This document shows positions 13,801-25,800 of a stretch of DNA of 64,000 nt, piece by piece. Under the pieces are notes generated by a model. The model saw nothing but the letters and a program-made list of their open reading frames with translations, made no database searches and had not been told where the DNA came from. The DNA lies in assembly GCA_001247695.2 (NCBI GenBank), contig LGRX02024659.1, positions 1 to 64,000 of the forward strand. The letters are read 5' to 3'. The position numbers and the translations under genes were made by a program. Origin of the DNA: Cymbomonas tetramitiformis (taxonomy: Eukaryota > Chlorophyta > Pyramimonadophyceae > Pyramimonadales > Pyramimonadaceae). The stretch's first letter is position 1. The number at the start of each line of letters is the position of its first letter.

Positions 13801-16800
13801 CTGACGTGTCACTGTCAACTGCTGAGGTGTTAGCTGCTTGAACTTGTCGCGTATGGCGCCGCCGACCAGCACCTCGTCCACGCCTTCTCCGAAGATGTAC
13901 TCCAGGGCTCTCTCCGCGACTGCCAGCTGCACCCGGCCCAAGCCGCTCCCACCTCTCAGTACCGGCCGGCAAAGACCCCCGGAGTGCGCTTGGCGGCGTG
14001 GTTCGGCGGACACGCGCGGCTCAACACAATTACAGCCTGTAGGCTGAGAACAGGAACGGACAGCGGAGTGTCTCATGCTATCGTCACCATCCCTCCATGC
14101 GCATGCAGATGCTGCCGCCTTGCCCCTCCGGCCGCGAGCAACACCGCCGGCCGACGGCGCCGCTCTGCGCCAGGCTCCCGGCTGAGCGGCGTTCAAGCAA
14201 TAACTTTTATACTCCGTTGTAACGAGAGCAGTCTTCAGTCTTCGGAGTGAGAGCCTGATGTCGTCCACTCTCCCACGACACGCTCTGTCCTACATGTCCG
14301 TTACTGCATCGCGGTGCTCGCTCCGCTCCGGGCGCAGGTGCGGGAGGCTGCGGGGGTCGCGGGCGGAGCTGCCCGCCGAGGGCGATGACCCATTGCTGCC
14401 GTCCCTTGGGGTGCGGTGCCGTGCAGAGAGCCGGGGGGGGGGCGCACCAGCGCGGCCGTGTCAGCATCACTCGCGGCCCCGGGCGCCTGGCCCGCGGGCT
14501 TCGGCAGCCCGCACAGCGCCCGCAAGAACTCCCTGGGCACCTCCCAAGCGGCCTCGCAGTCCGTCAGGCTCTGCAGACGGGAGACGCTGCACTTGTCCAG
14601 CAGGCCCTTCATCCGCTGCCACTGCGCGTCGCTTCCGAGCGCGTTCACCTTCTTTGACACTTTGGCAGTCTCCGCCTCCCCCTGCGCCCGCATCCTCCAC
14701 TATCCCCCGTCATCTTGCTGCCAGCGGCCTGTGACCCAATCAGAGTCCTGCAAGGCGGCCACCTCCGCCGGGGTCTCGGCCGACGTCTACGCGCGGCGCA
14801 CCTTGAAGTGGTCCCGGAGCCGCTCCACGGTGGCGAGGGGGGTCGTGCCGAACAGCTTGGCCAGCAGGTTGATGTGCATCGGGTCGCAGCGCTCCAGCAG
14901 GGTTTGTGCCTCCATCTCCGCCAGCACCCCCTGCGCCCCCCGCGACGAGCTGCGTATCGCCTTGGCGAGGCGGCTGCGAACTCCCAGAATAAGCACCACA
15001 TCCCCGCGGGCCAGCTCGCACACCAGGCGCACCACCCCCTTCACGGTCCCCAGGATCTCCCGCACTTGCTCCCACTGCGCCTCCTGAGCCGTGCCCAGTG
15101 AAATCTGTGCCAGAGAGATCGCCGTGTTCTGGCCACATCCCGAGCCCCCCTCCGACTCCCCCCTCCCATGCTCCAAACAGTCAGTCAAGCGGGTGACCCC
15201 CCGGAAGGCACTCGCGTAGACGGAGCACCGGCGCGGCCCTCACCAGAGACACCGCTTCGGAGGGCCAGGGCAGCCGCGACGCTCTGCTCCAACTCGGCGC
15301 CCGCGGAGTTCCAGGGATGCAAAATTTGGCGCCAGGCGAGATGAGCCCCGAGCCGCAGACCGTGACAGTGCCGGGTCGAACCGTCTGAACCGACATCCGG
15401 ACAAGGGTACACGGAGGAGTCGAAACAAGCCAGGGCCCGGCTCCGCTGTTTTGCGCTTCGGCAAAAGAACTTCACCGAACTCTACACGGCAAAAATCTTG
15501 TGTGGGTGCAATGTGAATGTCTCAACAAGCTCCCTATTTCCGAAGGTGCACCCTGGACGCTGGATGGTCGACTTCCTGGGCAGGGGGCACAATAGGGCAG
15601 GATCCTGGGACAAAGCCCGACGGCGGGAAAGGGAGTTCTACAGATTGGGCAGCACAGCAGAACCGCCTCCGACGAGGCCGGCGCCGAGGGCGTGCCACGG
15701 ATGAGAGACTGGAGGCGGCGAGTTCGTGCGCTGCGGAGGTTGCGATTGGAGCAGACGCGTGCTTATGTCGCCGGACTTTTGGGGGGTCACTGGTAGTGGT
15801 CACCGCATTCAAATTCGCTGCGCCCTCGCTCTGCCCTGGGCGAAGTCGGACCGGCGTATGCATGGGCTCGTCACTACGAGCCGGGTGCAAGGGGGATTCC
15901 GAGGAGGCTTGGGGGAGGCGCGCATGTGGGGGCTTGCAGGGGGTGCGGGCGCCAGGGGCACCTGGAACTGGGGGCCTGGAATCAGATTTGAGAGAGCTTT
16001 GAGGGCGGCCTTGGTGTCCCCGCTCATCACCTTGGCCAGGGTCGCCTCGTTGAAGCAGCGCGTGCCGAGGAGCAGCTCCTGGAACCACCCCATCCAACCG
16101 CCCTCCGGTGAATGACATTAGTCACCACCCAACCCCCCCCCTTCGGGCGGACTTGCCACCAGCCCACCCCTTCTGGGCGGACCCGTCACACGCGGGGTCG
16201 CGCAGGGGGTCGCGTAGGGGGTCGCGCAGGGGGTCGCGCAGGGCGGGGCCGGCGCGCTCAGGCTGAGATCGTCTCCGACCTTCAGCTCGTTGACTTCCGT
16301 CTTCAGGTCCTTTGCTGGTGTAAATTGTCCCTTTAAGGCCGCCACTTGTGGCGGTCCGGCCCAGAGTAGGGCCGGGGAAATTAATTTACTCATACGCCCG
16401 ACGGGCGTGGTTTTTTCTTTTTCTTTTTCCTTTGCTCGGCTCTGGTCCGCCGCCTCCTTCGAGCCCTTCGACAGCGTCCACTTGTGACCCTTGGCCAGGA
16501 GCACCAGCAGGGCCACTCCGGTCGGCAGCCGCGTGGCCGTCTGCTGCATGCGCAGCCGCGTCACCAGGCCGGGCATGCCCTTCTCCACCAAGACTGTGAA
16601 CTCTCCCTGGTCTCGGCCCCCCACCCCAAGTGCCCTCGTCATTGCAGTGGCAATGCAATGGCGCATTCGCAGGTGGCACTCGTCCACCGACCACGCATGC
16701 AACACCCGCGAGCTCCGCCGTTCATGAGCAATCTCTCGAGCATCGGTTGCCAAGAGGGCCACCGGGAGGGGCCACCGGGAGGGCTCGCCGGGAGGGGCCG

Positions 16801-19800
16801 CTGGACTCGCCCGGGGTCACCTGCACGAGCCGGGCGAGCTCGATCAGCACGCCGCGGCGAAGAGTCGTGTTCAGCCCGGTTGCTATTTTGTGCATGTGGC
16901 GGTGGTACGTGATGGCCTCCGGGTGGTCCTCCAGGCAGGCGAACACCACCTCCCCCGCGCTGAGCTCCACCCCGTCCTCCGCCCAGGACTTCCAGGTGGC
17001 CTTCTTCACGTCCGCGCCCCCCTCCTTCGCCCCTCCCGGGGAGCTGCCCTCCGCGTCGTCCTGCCTCCCACATCACCCCGCTGGGCCGGTCACACGCGTT
17101 GGATTCCACATCACGCACCGCACCGCACCGCACCGCAACAACAATAACCTGTTTATCCATTGGTAGACACAGCGCCATGCATCATCAGTAGGGCACTGTA
17201 GAGCTAACATTAGCCAGCCAGCTTTGCCAGAAAGCACGAAAGAAAGTCCAGACAGTTTGCGTCTCACGCTGCGACGAGCAGCCAACGCTTTCGGGCTCCT
17301 GTGACACTGGTGGCGACGCAAGGGAAGGCGTGTTTGAGACGAGAGCTTCCCGTTCGCTTGTCCACCCGCCGACAGTCTGGGAGATGGGAAGGGGTTGGGG
17401 CCAGGGCTGCGGGACCATGCAGCCGTGCAGCCTCCTTCGCCCAGCGGGTTCCTCTCACTCGGGGGGGCCCTTCACCTGTCGAGTCTGACAACCACCAGCT
17501 GACTGTAAAGTAGACTGGAATCTGAGACACCTTGTCAGAACCTATCGGACATGTGCCTGCTTCACCCTTGCAATAAATCTCCTCGCCCCTCACATACTCA
17601 CACACAGCACGCCAGGAGCCTCCGTCCGGATATAACTCCCGGTGGCAAGCGTACCTGGGGTGAAGACAGGTGGCAGATGACCCGCACTGCCTCCTCCACT
17701 TGGTCCTGCTTCCCTTGGTCCTGCTTCCGAGTCGGGCTGTTTTGGGAGTGCCCGGTCACGCGCTGCATCAGCAGCGACACCAGAAATTGCATCACGGCCG
17801 CCGAGCTCACCCCTGGGCCTTGCACACCCTTGCTGAGCAGAACGATCCCTGCAACACGCTCCCGCGCGCCCCCATCGACCCTCTCATGCCCCAATACATA
17901 CGTTGCATTGACGACGGTCTCATCGACGGCCAGTGTCACAGTGAACGACGCCAATGGTTTAGATATAGCACTGGCATGAACGCGTCAGCACAGCACAAGT
18001 GTACCGTATAGCACCCATGGCCGCCAGCGCAGCCTGGAGGGACGCAGCGCCACAGAGCAGCCTGGAGGGACGCAGCGCCGCAGAGCAGCCTGGAGGGACG
18101 CAGCGCCACGGAGCAGCTGTGGCAAATTCCAAACTAAGGGTAATAAGGCAGGTGAGCACAGGAAGGTGGGCGAAGAGTGTTCGCCTTGCAGCACGGTGCC
18201 TGGCAGGTGGAACACTTCCGCCAGCTCCATCATGGCTCCCGGGTCCCCGTGGTACATCCTCCACAGCGCCTTGATCAGCTGAGTTGGCAGGTTGATCCCG
18301 AGCTTCTCCAGAGCCTGACCCCTCAAGCCCCGCCCTCCGACACATGTGTATCGACCACTGCACCGAGAGACGCAGAGGGAGGCATCATCCGAGGGACACC
18401 GATGTGCGGTTTCGAAGGCATCCCACGGGCGTCACGGCACCGCACGCCCCGGCACCGGCGCCGGCAGAACTCAGGCGGGATATCGAGGTCACGAGGCTGA
18501 ACATGAAGGCATACATCCCCGCCCACCTGCATCTTGCGCCTGCACCTCCCCAGCGTGACTTGAGGTCCCGCTGTATGATCAGCTAGTCCCCGCGCAGTTT
18601 AGCGCGAGGCACGAGGCGCGAGGCGCCACTTCATGTCAGCTGAAGGCATAAGGTGGGATCCCAGGCCCCGCCGGCCCAGCTCGTGGCCGGGAGGCCCCTG
18701 ATGCTACCTGCAGGAAGTCCTCCTGAGCTTGGGCCCGTTGCTGGGGCTGGGCGTAGACGATGCGCAGACAGCTCTTCGCGATTAAATGGATTTTGTGAAG
18801 CTCGTTATGCAGGTCCCCTTCGAAACGAGACTCCGCCCACGCCACTAAGCTGTCGAGCGAGTGACCCGCCATCACACCCTTGCCCACCTCCAGCAGCAGC
18901 ATCAGCTCCTCGTGTTTGACTTTCTCGTCCGGAAACAGCGTCCTGATGCACCCCCCTACACCAGCATCACCATGCCTACCACACCATGCCGTTTGGCAGG
19001 GGGGCTCGCGCACCACGTGGCATATCAGTCAAAATCGCCCCCACTCGCGACAGCCATGGTGCCTGTGTACCCGGTGAGCCGACAAAACCAGCGGATCCCG
19101 AGGGCGGACCATCGCGCAGCTAGGCTACTGAAAATGCCGGCGATAAATCGTGGCGAAGGGGGTAAATCGGACTGATCGGGCGGGAAGACGGGGTGCGCGT
19201 GGGGGTGCATCACGTATGTAAGGAGCACACTGCATATCGAAGCACAGGCAACCCCCTGGGCAGGCGGATACTGCACGCGTAGGAAGGGGGGAGGAGGCAT
19301 ATCGAAGAGACCCGAGGGAGTGTAGGGTAGTCCACGGTGGGGGGGTCATAAAGCCGAGGAGTCTATGGAAGGGGGTTGGGGGCATACCATAGCCCAGCTG
19401 TGGGGAGTCATACCGCATCCAAGTCCCCAGGGAGAGAAGCAGAAAGTGGACAAGCCCCCGGGGACCCTAAATTGAACCCTAAATACGCACCCCCCCATGT
19501 GTGTGCGGTTTATCCTTGGACCAACTCCTTTGGCATCACATAACCAGAAAGGATCGGCTGAACTATGTACCCTCACCAGGGATCAAAGGATTCAGCAACA
19601 AACTTCGGGACACTTATCCGGATTATCCACCATATGTGTGTGCTTATCCTTGGACCGACTCCTTTGGCAACAGATAGCCGCAGAAGACTGGCTGCACTCT
19701 GTACCCACGCTGGGGATCAAAGGGTTCAGCACACACTTCGGAACACTTATCCAGATTCTCCGGAGCTCACTAGTGAAGAATGGGACCCCCTAAGCCTAAC

Positions 19801-22800
19801 TGAGCCACCTGAGCCCCTGTGCATGTGTGCTTATCCTTGGCCCGACTCTCCTTTGGCACCCCGTAGCCACAGAAGACCGGCTGCACTCTGCACCCACGCC
19901 GGGGATCGAAGGATTCAGCACACACTTCGGGACACTTATCCGGATCCTCCGATAGGTGTCCTTATCCTTGGCCCGACCCCTTTGGCACCCCAGTGCCGCA
20001 GAAGACCGGGCTGCACTATGCACCCACGCCGGGATCAAGGATTCAGCACACACTTCGGGACACTTATCCGGATTCCCATGTGTGTCCTTATCCTTGGCCC
20101 GACCCCCTTTACCCTGTAGCCGCAGAAGACCGGCTGCACTATGCACCCACGACGGGGATCAAAGGATTCAGCACACACTTCGGGACACTTATCCGGATTC
20201 TCCCATGTTTGTCCGTATCCTTGGACCGACTCCTTTGGCACCCCGTAGCCGCAGAAGACCGGCTGCACTATGCACCCACGCCGGGGAAATGTATGTGTGT
20301 GTGATAAACTGAGATTGGAAGTCCTTGGTGACACTCCTCAAACGCCATCAAAAGGATCAGGAAAAAATTTTAGCAGAGCAGTCCGCATCCCAGGGAGCCA
20401 CCGGCGAGCCCTGCTCGGAGGAGAAATCCGTCGAGCGCGCTGCCAGCGGTCGGCCCACCTTCACTAATCAACGCCGCCGAAAGTGCAAGCCGCGGGCACC
20501 CTGATTCCTGGTTCGAGCTCACCCAAATGTGAGTGGGGGCGGGGGGCGCGCGAGGGGGATACCGCAGGAGGATGTGGAGACTGCGCTGGTGAGTCTCGGC
20601 GTCTCCGCCGTGGCTCTGCAGCACCTCCACGAAGGCCTGGATCACCGCCGCCGGAAGGCCTGCAGCCTCTGCCAACTCCGAGATGTTCTTCGTCAGCCGC
20701 TGCTCTCTAGTCTCCCCTTTGTATATTTCGAGGGGATAGAAGAGCGTGACGAGCAGGCCGGCCACCGCATCGTGCATCCCCAGCTCCTGCTCCGCCCACC
20801 TCTCCCCACACCATTAAAGCGGCCGGCCAGCCCAGAAGCAGTGCTCCAGCTGGGGGGTCGCCGCAGTCCCCCTCCTTCTTCCCACCCCCTCGCAAGTAGA
20901 GCCGGACCTCCTAACCTGTGGGGCAGTCACTGTATCACTTGGTTTGCATCGCCACCGCCACCCCTTTGTTCGTCACACCGCCACCCCTTTGTTCCGCACA
21001 ACGGCCGTCGCCGAAGTAAAGTCCCCAGCAGGAGGCCGTTCCAGCGGTCGCCAGGCCACGTGGCTGCTCCAACAGTCGCAATGCCACGTGGCTCCTCCAA
21101 CAGTCGCAATGACACGTGGCTGCCAGCTTCCAGAGACGCAGAGACGTGTGGAGGCCACAGCAACCCCTTCGACCCCTCTGATCCCACTCTGATGGCTCCG
21201 AGATGGGTCTGCAATTTGGTGCAGCTCGAGTGCCGGACGGCCGCAGGGAGCCCAGATCCCTCCCTCAGTCTCGCTCGCCACCACGCTCGGGTCGGATAAA
21301 GCAGGTGACGCTCCAGCCCGCAACGAGCCGCCACAGCAGCGACACGCTCAGCCCGGACAGCGTCTCAGAAAGAGCGCCAGATGATGGCCAGCTTACCTGC
21401 ACGAGCACCTCGCGGAGGGCCGGCAGATTGCCCTCCACGGCAGGCACGGCGAGGAGCCCCAGCACGCCACTCTGCTGCTTCAGCTCGGACGCAGCCTTGG
21501 TCGCAGCACTCAGCAGTCCACCCTTGGAGGTGGAGGCGGCGCTGCTCCCATCCTTCTTCGCCTTGTCTCCATCCTGTCCTTGCAACTCCGCCAACTTCCG
21601 CTCCACGATAGCGCGCACCTGGCGGGGCCCCCATCAGGTGCGCCCCCATCCCCCATCAGGTGCGCCTCCATCAGACGTGCCCCCCATCAGGTGCGCCCCC
21701 ATCCCCCATCAGGTGCGCCCCCAACAGGCGTCCCCATCAGGTGCATCCCCCATCAGGTGCGCCTCCATCAGGAATGCCCCCCAACAGGTGCGCCCCCATC
21801 CCCCAACAGGTGCGTCCCCGCACCAATCAACCCACCGACAGCTGACTGGCGAACCGTTCAGCCCATTCTCCAATCGATGCATGCGCTAGCATGCACCGTC
21901 ATCACCTCGGCCGGCACGTGGATACCAGCGAGCCCGTGGTGTGTCCCTGGCACCCCCATAAGCGGTAGAGCACGGAGGGGCGGCCCACCTTGCCCTTGAA
22001 GGTGCTGCGGAAGGTGGACAGGGAGTTGTACTTCACCGTGATGTAGCCGAACAGGGACAACACCGCGGAGGCGTAGGCCAAGAACTGGTCGGGGTTGAGC
22101 ACCGCGCCGAGCACGCACCAGCACATCACCAAGAATATGTAGAAGGAGTAGCCGAAGATCAGCATCACCGCCGCCGCGGCGTAACACACATCCAGGGTGC
22201 GTCGGGAAACGGTCTTCTTGAAGTACACGTGCTCCCCCTGTTGCGCGTTCCAGCACCCCCCTTGAGCTCCCCTTGTTGCGCCTTCCAGCACCCCCCCTTG
22301 AGCTCCGAGCTCCCTAACCCAACCAGGCTGCGGCACTTTTGTTTCGCACGATAGCCCTCGACGTCGACTACAGATCCAGCGGGCTCGAAAGAGGTACCGG
22401 AACGTCTATAATTAAATCTATAGATCGCTTGAAAAAATGATGTATATAAATGGGGGGATAACTAATATCAAATATGGCGCAATAGTGTAGTGGTAACATA
22501 CTCGTCATGTACACGGGAGACCAGGGTTCAATTCCCGTTGCGCCTTTTCCCCCAAAAATAATTCAAAAAATCCCAATGGGTGAGAATGAAAAATTCTTGT
22601 TAACGTCTCCGCAAACCATGCACAGGGGTAGGCCCTATTGAGACCGTTCGAAAGGGCACCGCGCATGGCATGGCACCGGCTACCGCGCATGGCACCGGCT
22701 GTGAGAGGGTTCCGGCGGCTCAGAGGCGCGGCAGCCGCCATGCCTGCTGGCAGCCACAGCCATTAGTGCGGCAGGCATGAGGTGAGGGGGGTTGCCAGAT

Positions 22801-25800
22801 GGGAAAAGTAGGGCGAAGAGAGGTGGGTGGATAGGCATGATCCATGGGGATGGAGAGGGTGTTCTAATAAACGGTAAGGAAGGGTTGTTGGAGGGGGTGC
22901 AGGGGCAGAGTGGCCTCATGAGCAGCGAGAGGGAAACAAGCGGGATGGAGAGAGGCGGGGAAGGGGGTGAGGCACGCGGTGACGGCTGGGAAGGGGTGGT
23001 AGCAGCGGGAGTGGAGAAGGGGACCTGGTAAGCCGTGAGGGTGGCGTAGTGCGAGAAGATTGCCAGCGAGGCCACCACGCGGTACACGTCGCAGTACGCC
23101 ATCAGAGCGCTAGCCCACCACGGGGAGTTGTACACCCAGCCGGTCTCCTCCAGGAATCCGGTGTTCCCCCACAGCAGATCGGTGATCTGGAAGTAGTGGG
23201 TGGTCACCTGGTCTCGCGACTGCACGCACACGCCGCGAGCCAGGTGCGGCATCAGCTTCGTTTACAAAGGGAGGGAGTGGCGATGGGGAGGCGGCGGGCA
23301 AGCGGTAGGAATGAGCTGATCTTATATATAGGATATCTTATCTAATAAACACGACTGCACAGCATTTAACTTACAGCACTGTAACTGTTAACTTATAAAT
23401 GAGAGAGAGAATAATGGCAGCTTACAGAGCTGCTCCCTTTTATTGTTTTGTGTTCCCGCCAGATACCTTCTGTCCGATAGGTGTACAAACTATAGTCACT
23501 ACAGTCGACTCTGTGACACAGTGTCTGCACAGTCACACGATTCATGACCACGGCCGGTAGACTCTACCGTGCCCGTGGAATACATTTGATTGTACTTTAG
23601 ATGATGATGCAGAATGACTGATGACTGATAAATGATAATGCAGAATGACAGATGACTGATAGTGCAGAATGACAGATGACTACAGGTCACTTTTCCTACT
23701 CCTCCGTGCTTCGGAATAAACGAAGCACCAGAAAACTGTCATTCACCCAGCTTCGCCACATAGCAATCTCATACTGCATGATTGTCCACCAGCTTGACTG
23801 AGACGAACTCTGCGAGTAGATTGGCCATGCGTGCATTGTCTCGAACCGTCTCTGAGTGTGCAACCAGCTCGCCGTTCGCGGTAACCGTCTTCCGCAGCTT
23901 TGAAGAAAGTACGAGAGTACTGCGATTGTGCCTCAGCAGCAAAAGACTCCGGTAAGATGAACTTCCTCCCGTCTCGTACCAAGTTGTAGCGAGAGCTTCC
24001 GCTCGCACTTATCAGTTCACGATGAAGTTGCTGCCCGTATAGATCAAACTTGTCCTCAAAATACACCGCCGACAGAATATTAAACGGCGAGTCTGGAACG
24101 TACTGCGCCTCCACACTGAGCACGTCGAGCTTGCCAGTTGCATGATTCCACAGATTGACGCGCACCACACCAGCACCCTTAGACGTCGTCATTTTCCCGG
24201 CCATGACCTGGAAGTTCACGGCCTTCTCAGCACAAACTGTGTTCCCCTCAAAAAAACGAAGATCATTGAACACGTTCTTCGTGGCCATACAATCGTAGTG
24301 TAGCACTCGTTGCTGCAGGGCGTCTGCTGTGTACGCTTCACGTTGATCACCACAGTGTTGTACGACCGGACAAGCAACCGGTACCTCGTCATGCTCCTCC
24401 GCCTCCCAAATTTCCTCGTCAGTCATTTTTTCAGCCGTCGATGATACCGCTGCCGCGACCGTCTCCACCGCCTTGTCGCTCTGTAATTCTAGGTGACGTT
24501 TTTTTCGTTTCGCATACGTCTCCCTGCACTCCACCTCCCTTGCAGGGTTTCTTTTAATGAACTCCTCCATTTTCTCAGGGTGCAAAAGCCAGCACGACTC
24601 TGAAGTGTGCTCGCCGGAGCAAACGGCGCATACCAGCAGTTTACCGTCATTCTTCTTTTTCTCCTCCGCTTGCCGTTGCCTATCAGCTTGTAAGCTTTTC
24701 GCCACCGCCGCAGTGTCAGTATCCTGCGCAGCTGCTGCATATTGCGTCGGATTTTTCTGCTGCAGAACATTTACAAAGAAATAATCACAGCGTTGCATCA
24801 ACAACTCAAACGTCGGTTTTGCCTCTTGTCCAAGAGCTGCGACCACCGTTGCATAGTCGCTAGGCAGGGCGGATACCGCAAACGCTAACGTAAGCACCTC
24901 GATTGTCCTCTCGTCCAGACGTTCACCACCATACCGGCTCAAAGACGACTGAATATCTGCAAACGCACTGAGCTGTTTCACCGGGTCTGATGTGGAGTTC
25001 ACACAAAGTCTCGTCATACGAGTCATATACGACGCCAATTGTCCAAATAGTTGAGGCTCCACACGTGCACGCAATTTTCGATACGCCTTGACACCGTCGT
25101 TTCCACAACGTCGCACCAAATCAAACGCGTCACCAGTTGTTACCTGTATCAATATCGCTGACAACACAGAGCTTGCAACCGTAGCCGAACCCTGTATAGT
25201 GATTATACTTTCCGGCCGAGGAACTTCGTCGGCGAAAGGATTAGTCGCTGGTGTCATATCAGCTAGATCTTTCATGTTCGCCACGTCGCTGATAGATTTT
25301 TCAGTACTTACTAGTTCCTTCAACTCTGAATAGAAACTGACTGCCGATTCCAACTGTGTACTGAACCTAGTCCAGGCTTCGTACTGATTTCTTTCGTTTC
25401 CTGAGTACTTGGAAACACTTCCTAAGGACTTCAAAACACTGTGTACCACCTTTGGTGCATTATCTGTTGTTATCAGCGTTTCTGCTGACGTCTCCACTTG
25501 CTTCTGCTCTGCGGCCGCGAGACGACGTGTTATAACTTCCATCATTTCCATCTGCCTAACTAAAAGCTGAGACAACTGATCCTCCCTACTTTGACTTGTA
25601 CTTTGCTCTGGATTGTACTTCTGCTCACTTGCTTCCTGCATATCTGAAAACTGGAAACGTTGAGACCGAGTGTGTTTATATATTGTATAGATATCCGGAA
25701 TCTGACCACTCATATACTAAGCCTCCACGCAGGTTCAACACCGTTGTGGGCCCATAACCTAGGAATGGGCTGATCTTATATATAGGATATTTTATCTAAT

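Noticed and set aside
14258..15101. Several long plus-strand ORFs opposite helical exons
   Set aside because: Arg/Ser/Pro-rich shadow frames of GC-rich exons that have proper splice sites on the minus strand.
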